From NCBI GenBank assembly GCA_026874595.1, contig CM049315.1, forward strand, positions 17,011,664 through 17,075,663: a stretch of DNA of 64,000 bases, in the 5' to 3' direction. Source of the stretch: Sipunculus nudus (taxonomy: Eukaryota; Annelida; Sipuncula; Golfingiida; Sipunculidae). A model generated the notes under the pieces. It searched no databases and was not told where the DNA came from. It was given only the letters and a program-made list of their open reading frames with translations. The translations under genes and the position numbers were made by a program. The number at the start of each line of letters is the position of its first letter. Within the stretch, counting starts at the first letter, position 1. Shown in pieces: positions 57,301 through 64,000 of this stretch.

Positions 57301-60300
57301 GACCTTGAAAAATGCGTCAAGGTCATCCGTATTCAAATTTGACCTAGCCTTTGATAAGGTGCATCAATGCTGCAAGTTTGGTGACTGTACCTGAAATTCC
57401 TTTTCGAGTTATTGTGTTAACATTTTAGCATTATTGCTGCTGTGACCTTGAAAAATATTTTAAGGTCATCCATGTTTAAACTTCATCTAACCCTTGATCA
57501 GGTGCATCAATCATGCAAGTTTGGTGACTGTACCTCAAATCCTGTTAGAGTTATTGCGTTAATAAATGTGTGACGGACTGACAGAAGGACAGATGGATGA
57601 AAAGATGGACGGAAGCTCACCATTCCTATGTCCCCCACTGACAGTGCCTTCAGCGGACAATTAATACTTCTCACCCGGGCATGCACCGTGCAATTTCAGG
57701 CATAGTTAATACCCATTACAAGCTATAGATGTTGTTAGCTTACGGCTCCCTGACACGGTAATTGCTTTCCCAGTAATGCAAAATGTTTAATCGAAACATT
57801 GCACAGACATCTACCAAAAATGAGTGTACATGTACCGGTAATTGATTTAACTGCATTTTTCATGAGACATGCCAGAGAAGGTGGCTGAATCAAGGTTTGT
57901 GAATACATGGTCATGTGACTCATGTCAGAGACTTGGTAGTATGAAGATGCTCCATCCAGGAACTTGTGTCTGTGAAAACGTAGCTGTCATTTGCATCACA
58001 TGTACAGTCACCATCTTGCTTGACAACACTCAGAGGAATCCTTGAATGAACTAAGTGAAGGATACACCGCATGAAGAACACAGGTGCCTCTTTGACATCA
58101 GATGCAGTGACTGTGGCAATGAAGACCACCCAATCACAAGAAAAATACTTTGATGAGCATTTATGAAGCAAGTGACATCAGTGATACATATAAAAATCAG
58201 AAAGACACTGGACACCATATAAAGTAGGATTCACTGAAGATTCTGGTGCTATTGATATCTAAAGGAAGGTGAAGGAGGAGGGCAATATGAGCACTGCCTA
58301 CATGCCCTAAACTGCAACCCTGGCCTTGAACTGCCCTAACTTTTCAACCCAGTGGTCATGTAACAATTCCTGAACTATTGTCATCTGACATGGTCAAAAG
58401 CTAATGCTTCACAAAAAGTAGTAAACTAATGCTTCACAAAGTTAAGTTATTGAGTTGAGTATTTTCTTAACTTGATAGTGTTCTAATTTTAGTTGTAACG
58501 TTTTATTGCTATAAACTTGATGTTATGGGTAGAGTAAACTCACCACATTCCCTTCAGCTGCTTTGGTTAGTATTACTGCTGATGACACAGGGGGTGGCAT
58601 GCAGCCTACCACTAGTAAACTAAAAAGTAACATACAATTATGTTAATATAACAGGAAAAACTGTTTAATAGAGTGCCATTATTTTATTACTACAAATTGT
58701 TAGTTACAGAGGAAAGTATGCATGCATTGCATGATGGCTGCCTGTTATGAGAAGAATAATTGCCAAAATCCTTTAATGACAAAAAAAATCCTAAATCTTT
58801 AAAATTTAAGTGGCCCCACCACAATTATAATAAAATGCACTTGTTCCAGAATATGTGCTGGTACAAAATTAGGCAAGTATCAATCTGGATAAATTAATAA
58901 CAATTAATTGTTGTTTGATAAAGTGCATTATAGGAAAAAGAGTTATCTTTATATCATTTACTTGCTGCCTGTTACTTTCCATTCTGGGTGAGAAGTTAAA
59001 TCTAAACTCTGAAGTCTATGACCTCTAAATGCTCACCCTTTTAGCAGTCCTGGGTCTATTGGAGTGTGTTCTAAAATATTCACTAATAGCTGCATCAAAC
59101 AGGGAACAAAGGCCAAGGTGAAACCCTGTATGAATATATGAAGCTGCACATAACCAATGGCTCTCCTCAATGCCTGAAATATAATTAAAGAGTGGTTTAA
59201 ATACAGCACTCATTCATTAGAAGATGATATAAACAGTTGTATGCAATGGTCAGTATAGTGACAGACAGTATGGACTTCCCAGGACCCTTCAGTATAGTTT
59301 GTCTCAGAGGGAACTCTACAGTGTGCACACCCTAGGTTTCATGTACCATTTTTACTTACTTCTCTAGCCTAATAATTATTTACTGGGGGGTGGGGAGTAC
59401 TGTACATGCCCCAAATGTTTTTTGAATGAGTGATAACCCAAGCTTTTACTAATTGAATTATGGGGTTGTTTTCCTTGGCGAATGGCAGAAATAACCAAGA
59501 CAGATCAACTGTAACAAAAAGTTTAAATTAATACACAAACTCAAAATCAGTTCCTAGACCTGCTAGCAGTGCAGACTGGATGGCCTTCAGATGGTGTGCC
59601 TGCAGATCTGTGCAGCATCAGATGGCTATTGAGCACCAAGAAACGTCTGGCCTGGCCAAAAACTTACTGCGTTGTTCAAAAGTACCAAGTAGATTGATCC
59701 CCCCTCCAACTGGTATATACCCCAAATCTGCTACAGTTCATAGTATTTCATGAAAAAGAATTTCTCCATTATTTCTCTGATAAATCTGATGGTTCCAGGG
59801 CATAATTATTTCAAACTTTCAGATAATTACAAAAATAAAAAAGTCAAGAAAGCAAATCATCCACTAGACAAGCTGCTTTAACATGACACAAACTGACCAT
59901 TTCCCTTCAGGGCAGTCAATCAAAGTTCAAGATTTTTCCTTGTTCTCAAGAATTTTACCCTTAATTTTTTTGTGAATAGATAAAATGGAAGTTCAATATC
60001 CACTGGCCGGTTTTCTCTTATATCTAGCATAACTAGGAACCCTGAAACCTCTAGCAAAGCTTCTCTCTTGGGCACTTGTTAAAAGAAGGGAATAACTGAT
60101 GAACACTCAATGACCACCTTTACAAGGATTTGGATCAACCCTTGGAAACTATTCAGATACTTCAGTCTCAATGATACATGGCACCAGGTCAAATCACAGT
60201 ACCTTGTTAAATACTTACAATTGTTCTTCAAATGTTCACAAAGATGGATAATTTTGCATAACTGAACTACATTAAAACCCAGAGTCCAGCTATTGCTCAG

Positions 60301-61326
60301 GCAAGTACAAACAGGAAACTGAATTCTTATTCAATTGCATTCAAATCAATTATTTTTGGACTAATTATTTTTACATTCAAATACTAAAACCACAAGATAC
60401 TGGTATATGATGGTTGCATATTATTTAAAAAAACACGAAAATTTTTTGTATGTCTTGCTTTTATTCAATTCATAGGTGTCAAAGAAAATAAATGTCCCAA
60501 GTTTTACTTACCTCTGACTCAAGCGACAGGCCACTGTTGAAGAATATCATAGATACTGCCATATATTTTACTGTAATTTCTGGAACAAGGGGCCCTGGAA
60601 TAACAAAGTTATTTGTATTATTACTGTTTTGTGATAAAAAGTACAAATGAATTATTAAAAAATGTATTTTGACTTGTGTTACATTTGATCTGTGCACTTT
60701 AATAGGCAATATTTATAATATTACAGAGGTGAAATTGTAGATGTTTTTTCATTGAGTGAGACTGAAATTAACTTGGCTACAAGTGAAATAACTTGGAGAG
60801 AAAAACAAAAATAAAGTTTAGACAAAAAAAATAAAAGGTATGGTTCTCTAGCACTGCCCATGTCAGTTTTAATCCCCAACATCAAGTTTTTATTTTGATT
60901 CTCAATGGAAATTTACCAATTTAAAGCTCCAGCTGCTCAGTCTTTTCTTTAAAGATAAAATAACACAATTTTGATAAATATCCTGTGTTATGTAGAGCTT
61001 TTACCTGTTTAGCAAAAAGAAATTTGTTATTATCATGCTTTTCCCTGATCATATGACTTTTTAATCGATACATACAAAAAAAAAGTAAAAACAAAATGCC
61101 CGCTTGCACAGATTTCTGAAAAAAGGGCCCCGAGAGACAAATCTTATTTTTTTGGCCTTATAACCTTTTCTTTACTTAATGAAAATATTTCACATTTCTT
61201 AAATTGTTTCCAGTTCAAGGAATCAAGCTTACCTCCTTTCTTTCCAATGGCTGGGAGCACCCATGCTGCCAAGATGACTGTGACGATGCCCACAAGAAAC
61301 CACTGCCTCCTGATCAGTCCGATCAT
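45299..61326 (-). CDS. SLC10A7: Sodium/bile acid cotransporter 7 orthologue, whole coding span (11 exons)
   Basis: Polytopic membrane protein of the SLC10 (SBF-like) family. Vertebrate SLC10A7 sits in the Golgi/secretory pathway, affects cellular calcium and glycosaminoglycan synthesis, and is needed for skeletal and enamel mineralisation; it has no shown bile-acid transport. The spliced frame is 1023 nt, 340 residues, the same length as human. Coding exons in transcript order: 61326-61233, 60594-60512, 59173-59037, 58619-58544, 56653-56615, 55921-55886, 55491-55343, 52033-51933, 51151-51026, 47509-47359, 45329-45299. All phases agree. Family motifs: [16 protein letters not shown] about 110-125, [14 protein letters not shown] about 131-144, [16 protein letters not shown] in exon 7, [11 protein letters not shown] in exon 8, [15 protein letters not shown] about 272-286, and [16 protein letters not shown] in exon 10. 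About ten hydrophobic segments are visible. The final 12 residues are not conserved with human. A role in shell mineral formation would be a guess. Confidence 0.96.
45460..46800. repeat. 42-bp minisatellite with higher-order repeat (SLC10A7 intron 10)
   Basis: Unit GGACCAGTGGTATCAACTGG-ACCAGACCATATGATCTT with AAAA or GACA, 42 bp, in seven near-perfect copies at about 46060-46350. Upstream a higher-order unit of 213 bp repeats (45546-45749 and 45759-45962 are almost identical). Because 42 is divisible by three, long minus-strand frames of a 14-residue repeat ([14 protein letters not shown]) arise; they are not genes. Flanks are degenerate. Confidence 0.92.
47359..47509 (-). CDS. SLC10A7: SLC10A7 coding exon 10
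   Basis: Acceptor TATATTACAG, donor GTGGGT. Encodes [20 protein letters not shown] then [20 protein letters not shown] and GWAVSTSRF, matching human [20 protein letters not shown] and [20 protein letters not shown]. Ends with AG of a codon completed in exon 11. Confidence 0.97.
47755..48320. repeat. About 145-bp tandem repeat (GACCTTGAAAAATGC family), SLC10A7 intron 9
   Basis: Units share GTGACCTTGAAAAATGC.TCAAGGTCATCCAT.TTCAAACTTGACCTAGCC, GGTGCATCAATGCTGCAAGTTTGGTGACTG, and CC.AATTCTTTTTGAGTTATTGCGTTAACATCATTTTAGCATTATCGC. Three to four copies here; further copies at 53730-53870 and 57285-57560. Confidence 0.85.
48664..50727 (+). mobile_element. Hairpin-ended tandem-repeat element, longest copy (SLC10A7 intron 9)
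   Basis: Left end AGCTCAGC-TGACT-TTC-AGTCA-T-GCTGAGCT, then ATAGCGATCACTCTTTGTCCG and CCGTCTGTC repeats. The core has about six units of 336-345 bp (TTAACAGG.CACAAATCGTAA, GACCTAGAATCTTCATTCTTGACACAC, CATGAAAAGTC, GTCTCTGTTACCCATATCCTT, GGTGGCGCCACCT). Right end TCAGCTGAGCGTCATGACCCATGGGTCACTTGTTT. No protein frame. Plan fits a non-autonomous element with a satellite core, as known for bivalve pearl-like/Helitron-related elements; class is not proven. Confidence 0.8.
51026..51151 (-). CDS. SLC10A7: SLC10A7 coding exon 9
   Basis: Acceptor GTATTCCTCAG, donor GTAGGT. Encodes [20 protein letters not shown] then [20 protein letters not shown] and LG. The [17 protein letters not shown] block is a family hallmark. 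Short and easily missed among the repeats around it. Confidence 0.96.
51933..52033 (-). CDS. SLC10A7: SLC10A7 coding exon 8 (with GC donor)
   Basis: Acceptor TATATATTCCAG. Encodes [20 protein letters not shown] then [14 protein letters not shown], matching human [20 protein letters not shown]. The exon ends TTTTTAG with intron start GCGAGT, so the following intron is GC-AG. The only nearby GT (GTATAT, four bases on) would break the phase with exon 9. Confidence 0.93.
52180..52560. repeat. Repeat with paired GCGGACA motifs (SLC10A7 intron 7)
   Basis: GCGGACACCTCTCTAAGGCGGACAACTGGCT at 52188 and CCTCTCTGGGGCGGACACCTGCCTAATGCGGACAATGG at 52277 are tandem relatives, typical of dispersed DNA-element termini. 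The 78-codon plus frame that follows has no recognisable domain. Confidence 0.4.
52750..54416. repeat. About 450-550-bp tandem repeat block (SLC10A7 intron 7)
   Basis: ATGATATGAAAGAAATCTGTCC.TTAGTTTTC.A.TTATCATGCT.ACA.TGCTGTCAAGTGGCAA.GGTGGGGTATT recurs at about 52925, 53140, 53594 and 54098. Each is followed by CAAAAGCAAGAAAAC.ACA.AAGGTGGCGCCACCTG, AAGAGAAAAAA.TCCAAGAT and a poly-A/T-rich tract. A GACCTTGAAAAATGC unit is inserted at 53730-53870. Confidence 0.8.
54417..54459. repeat. Long near-perfect hairpin
   Basis: ATGATACAGAGGTGGGG pairs with CCCCACCTGTATCAT around a short loop, with one two-base bulge. It sits at the right edge of the preceding repeat block and may be an element terminus. 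Confidence 0.8.
55189..55206. repeat. GCG trinucleotide repeat
   Basis: GCGGCGGCGGCGGCGGC within AT-rich intron 7, followed by sequence (ACATAGTATTGACCGACTTTGTCTGGGGATAC) loosely like the inverted left end of the GTATCCGCC element family. Confidence 0.6.
55343..55491 (-). CDS. SLC10A7: SLC10A7 coding exon 7
   Basis: Acceptor AATATTGTTCCAG, donor GTAGGT. Encodes [20 protein letters not shown], then [20 protein letters not shown] and HIPFGTIS. Matches the human [28 protein letters not shown] segment. Leaves AG for a serine codon. Confidence 0.97.
55886..55921 (-). CDS. SLC10A7: SLC10A7 coding exon 6 (36 bp)
   Basis: Small exon, acceptor TTATTATTTCAG, donor GTAAGT. Encodes [12 protein letters not shown], matching human GIVITPLLLLLF. 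Twelve codons, phase 0 to phase 0. Confidence 0.96.
56615..56653 (-). CDS. SLC10A7: SLC10A7 coding exon 5 (39 bp)
   Basis: Small exon, acceptor TTAATTTCAG, donor GTAAGT. Encodes [13 protein letters not shown], identical to the human residues at this place. Thirteen codons, phase 0 to phase 0. Confidence 0.97.
57000..57275. repeat. About 60-bp minisatellite (SLC10A7 intron 4)
   Basis: Five units of CATACTACCAAGTCTGTGACATGACCATGCATTCACAGACCTTGATTCATCTT type (in pieces). A related copy lies inverted at 57885-57960 (AACCTTGATTCA, ACATGACC and CTACCAAGTCTCTGACATG on the minus strand). Confidence 0.85.
57285..57660. repeat. GACCTTGAAAAATGC repeat, two copies and a tail
   Basis: Two units of the family at 47755-48320, ending with GTGTGACGGACTGACAGAAGG, GATGGACGGAAG and TGTCCCCCACTGACAGTGCCTTCAGCGGACA, a conserved right end also recognisable near 48300. 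Confidence 0.8.
58544..58619 (-). CDS. SLC10A7: SLC10A7 coding exon 4
   Basis: Acceptor CTTTTTAG, donor GTGAGT. Encodes [20 protein letters not shown] then AEGNV. The [16 protein letters not shown] block is one of the most conserved motifs of the SLC10A7 group. Confidence 0.97.
59037..59173 (-). CDS. SLC10A7: SLC10A7 coding exon 3
   Basis: Acceptor TTATATTTCAG, donor GTGAGC. Encodes [20 protein letters not shown] and [14 protein letters not shown], equivalent to human [20 protein letters not shown] and ITPINEWLLKG. Leaves GG for a glycine codon shared with exon 4. Confidence 0.96.
60512..60594 (-). CDS. SLC10A7: SLC10A7 coding exon 2
   Basis: Acceptor TTATTCCAG, donor GTAAGT. Encodes [20 protein letters not shown] then SGLSLESE, matching human [28 protein letters not shown]. 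Ends in phase 0. Confidence 0.97.
61233..61326 (-). CDS. SLC10A7: SLC10A7 coding exon 1
   Basis: Encodes [20 protein letters not shown] then [11 protein letters not shown] plus one base; donor GTAAGC. It matches the first membrane segment of human SLC10A7 (RKDWFMVGIVLAIAGA). The start is the only suitable ATG at the point where the homology begins. Confidence 0.95.
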
Positions 61327-61667
61327 GACTGAAGTACTACCTCATCCTTAACAGTTGCATTAAAAGAAAATGAAGTTCTTCTGTTTATCAAGGATGATAA
61401 TGCCCAGGGGTATGTTGCAATAAGCTGGCTTCAGTCAGAATGGTGACACCAACCCTGGGCCCAATGTGTGTCACTATAAGATAACCGTTATGATGCAAAC
61501 TGGGCTTAAGTCTGGTAAAATGTTATTGTAACAGACCTCAGGTGACAAAACATTCACATTGCTTCATTTAAAGTGATAGGATGAATATATCATTGTTTCT
61601 CTGATAATTCTAAAATCACATGTATTAAGTCACTGGAGGTCTTTAACTCTCTGTGGCATAAGCTACA
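61327..61667. other. SLC10A7 5' flank
   Basis: Sequence immediately upstream (minus strand) of the start codon; presumed 5' UTR and promoter. No TATA or palindromic initiator motif stands out. Confidence 0.4.
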
Positions 61668-62035
61668 CCTACGTACAGAGCACAGCATTGTAATCAGACC
61701 ACTGAAAGCGTGGTACTGCATTGTGCATCCAGTACAAATTTTAAACATGCGACACCCGCACATGTTGGTTTGATTTCACCATGACACAAGCTCTCATTGG
61801 CCTGATTCCTGGCCCTATTCCAGAACACGTGTTATCAAACCAACATGAGCCAGCATCGGATGTTTAAAAGTTGAGTTGGAATCGCACAATGCATTACCAC
61901 ACTATCAACCAGTGGTATGATTACCATGCTGTGTTCTGTATGCAACCTAGTGTTCCTGTCCAGAGAACCTTGCCATACCAAGCAGTGATTACACGAAACA
62001 ATGTCTGGGACTGCAGTGCATAACCTCTGCATGAG
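61668..62035. mobile_element. Foldback (inverted-repeat) element upstream of SLC10A7
   Basis: Left arm about 61673-61778 is the inverted, diverged copy of about 61834-61948: CAGAGCACAGCATTGTAATCA pairs with TGATTACCATGCTGTGTTCTG, and CCGCACATGTTGGTTTGAT with ATCAAACCAACATGAG. The arms exceed 100 bp around a loop of about 55 bp. The part beyond the right arm (to 62035) matches the repeat at 690-835. Non-coding. Confidence 0.75.
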
Positions 62036-62227
62036 GAGCCTAATTTAGAGTGGGTCCAGGACAGCAAAAGTCAAACTCTGGCTGGACAATGTATTATGGA
62101 AATGCACAGCCAGTGGATAAGGCGTGTTTGAGCTGTATCACTGAATAGTGGCAGTATTGGAACGAATAGGCTGACAGGTGTAGGAAAAAAGCTCCCCTAC
62201 CTTAATGATAAAGAAGGAGAATTCCCC

Positions 62228-62285
62228 CCCCCCCTTAAACAAGGGACCCATGGGTCACGGCGCTCAGCTGATCGTGATTGGACTA
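62228..62285 (-). repeat. Relic of the right end of the hairpin-ended family
   Basis: AAACAAG.GACCCATGGGTCACGGCGCTCAGCTGA equals, inverted, the right terminus at about 50692-50727. Only this end is visible, next to a C-run. Confidence 0.65.
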
Positions 62286-63754
62286 TAAATGTTTCTCCAC
62301 TGTGATACTATATCGAGTCAATAAAGCTTATGAATATCATATACATGTTGGGCTATTATCAAGGAATGTTATGTAATATGTGAGTAAATGATAAATGAAA
62401 TTACCTGACTGATGGATTAATAGAGTCAAATAAAGTGGTTTATTTTTTATTTATTTAGGAGGGGTTGAAAATTGTGATATATTTGAGCAAATATGAATGC
62501 AATGACAGCAGTAATAAGCAGTAGTAGAATGATGATAAGGTTATTTGTTGAAGGATCTAAAGTGTATGGTAGTCTGCAAGCATTCAATTTGACAGATATG
62601 ATGTTATGATTAACTATGCTGATGAAGTGATTTATGAATATGTGACTGTATGACACAATATCTCTTTAGTCTTGACAAGGTACATTATTGTGATGCCCAC
62701 TATGTCTACATATTACACAATATTGACATAATTTCTGGCATGTACATAGGTACCTATGGACGAATAGTTATACAAAATATTAAAGTATGAATATATCTGA
62801 TTCGTCTTGTTCTTGCTTACTGAGGCTGACTTTGGGATGGGGTTCGGAGAAGGGAAAAGTGAGGGCAGCACGAAGGTGGATGTAGAAATATTCTATTGTA
62901 ATGTTTTTCATTTATATAAGAATATGAAAAGCTAAGAGGAAAGGGGCCCTCCTACTTGGTTATAGTAAAGTTCTAAATATATGATTGCAAACTAATACTC
63001 TGACAAGACTGTCATGAAGAAAAACAGTAAAAGTTTTGAGATACTGTGTTGCATACGAAGATTTACAGATGGACAGGCAAGTGGACAGAATGGACTAATA
63101 CCTTTATTTCACTTTCAAGAGAATAATGCATTTAAGTTTATATATAATCCTATTTTTTTAAGCAGATCCAATTTTTCCATTAAGAAGTTTTTATCTGAAT
63201 CATTTTTTTATTTACAGGTTTATAAATTTTTAATTAAAAAACCTGAAAATATAAGTTAAAATATTAGAATTGTTGCAAAAGTTGCAATCATTATATATAC
63301 AGAGTAAAAAACATTGGGTCATATTATGCATACACATATATTTTATTATTTTTAAATCATAAATGTTTAAACTAATTTTAAAAGAAAATAATGCCACAAC
63401 ATGGCATCTACAAGAATATTCTCCACATTGGAGTTTTCAGGACATGCTTAATTTTATTCACCAAAATAAAATAAAAGTAAATTTGATAAAATAAAACATC
63501 TTTTCAAATAAAGTATACACACTGTTGGTTGAATGAGGGACAATCAATATCATTGTGCTAATTACTATCCCAGTTTTAATTAATTACTGGAATTAATAGT
63601 CAATTTCACACCTGGTGAAGTTTTTACTCTTCTGAAGTAAGGAATTACTTATCTCATGAACATCCACACTTTCACAGCAATACACCACTTTGTGGACACA
63701 ATTAAATGTACACTTTAATCATTGTAACCCTGGTGGTTCAATACAAAATCTAAA
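62286..63754. other. Intergenic AT-rich DNA
   Basis: Short open frames (for example 62447-62656 minus, 63014-63259 plus) are AT-driven and show no domain. No feature supported. Confidence 0.5.
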
Positions 63755-64000
63755 ATGTAGCATGTCCAAGAAAGTTTCCAAGGAAAATGGATACTATTTG
63801 ACCCCGTCTCTCTGGGTGCACAGATTAACATTTTTAGCCTATAGCGCACAGAATATAGCCTATTAGGTTACCATAACCTTATTTCAGGTTTCCAAGGAAA
63901 TTTGTGTAGAACCTCCCTGAATGTTGCATTTGAAGATTATAGGCCTAACATAAATGATTTGTGCTCATATGACATTCAGGGTGCTCATGTGACATCTTTT
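63755..64000 (-). repeat. Minus-strand copy of the 32.5-33.7 kb repeat core, cut by the window edge
   Basis: Inverted, it matches the units of 32535-33755: ATTAGGCC, CCAGGGAGGTTCTAC, TTTCCTTGGAAACCTGAAATAAGG, TTATGGTAACCTAATAGGCTATATTCTGTGCGCTATAGG. Continues beyond the window. Confidence 0.7.

Overview
The window is from an animal nuclear genome. It is AT-rich and intron-dense, with standard GT-AG introns and a large load of tandem-repeat-bearing dispersed elements. The two protein-coding genes are clear bilaterian orthologues, and the repeat landscape (tandem cores inside elements with hairpin ends) is the kind I associate with bivalve molluscs. Placement as a marine bivalve is an inference; no species can be named from this sequence alone.

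Two genes converge. On the plus strand, 1444-41479, is a complete RBM26/RBM27 orthologue. It has 23 coding exons and 1017 codons, with an N-terminal PWI-like fold, an RS-rich stretch, one CCCH zinc finger, proline-rich linker exons, RRM1, a coiled-coil segment, an RG/RGG stretch, RRM2 and an acidic tail ending in RSWRR. Its first intron is about 13 kb. A possible alternative terminal exon (18406-18639) would give a short PWI-only isoform. On the minus strand, 61326-45299, is a complete SLC10A7 orthologue with 11 coding exons and 340 residues; one of its introns is GC-AG. The 3' ends of the two coding regions face each other across about 3.8 kb. RBM26 works in nuclear RNA surveillance and SLC10A7 is a Golgi/secretory membrane protein of the bile-acid transporter superfamily, so nothing suggests they act together.

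Layout: 1-1300 is repeat-derived 5' flank. 1300-1500 is the RBM26 promoter and first exon, with a TCTCGCGAGA palindrome and a tiny uORF. 1845-2434 is an inverted-repeat-bounded element. 2615-10975 is a nested tandem-repeat block that carries twelve CTCF-like motifs in one orientation plus clustered TGACCT half-sites. 14.4-41.5 kb holds the remaining RBM26 exons, with repeat elements in several introns. 41.5-45.3 kb is 3' UTR and intergenic DNA. 45.3-61.3 kb is SLC10A7, whose introns hold a 42-bp minisatellite, a 60-bp minisatellite, and two large families of tandem-repeat elements. 61.3-64.0 kb is 5' flank with a foldback element and repeat fragments.

The signals I would look at first are the same-orientation CTCF-like motif array in RBM26 intron 1, the GGTGGCGCCACC palindrome shared by repeat families that otherwise look unrelated, and the foldback tandem-repeat element family with AGCTCAGCTGACT hairpin ends. 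Exon models were built by hand from splice sites, reading phase and remembered family sequence; no search or RNA evidence was available.
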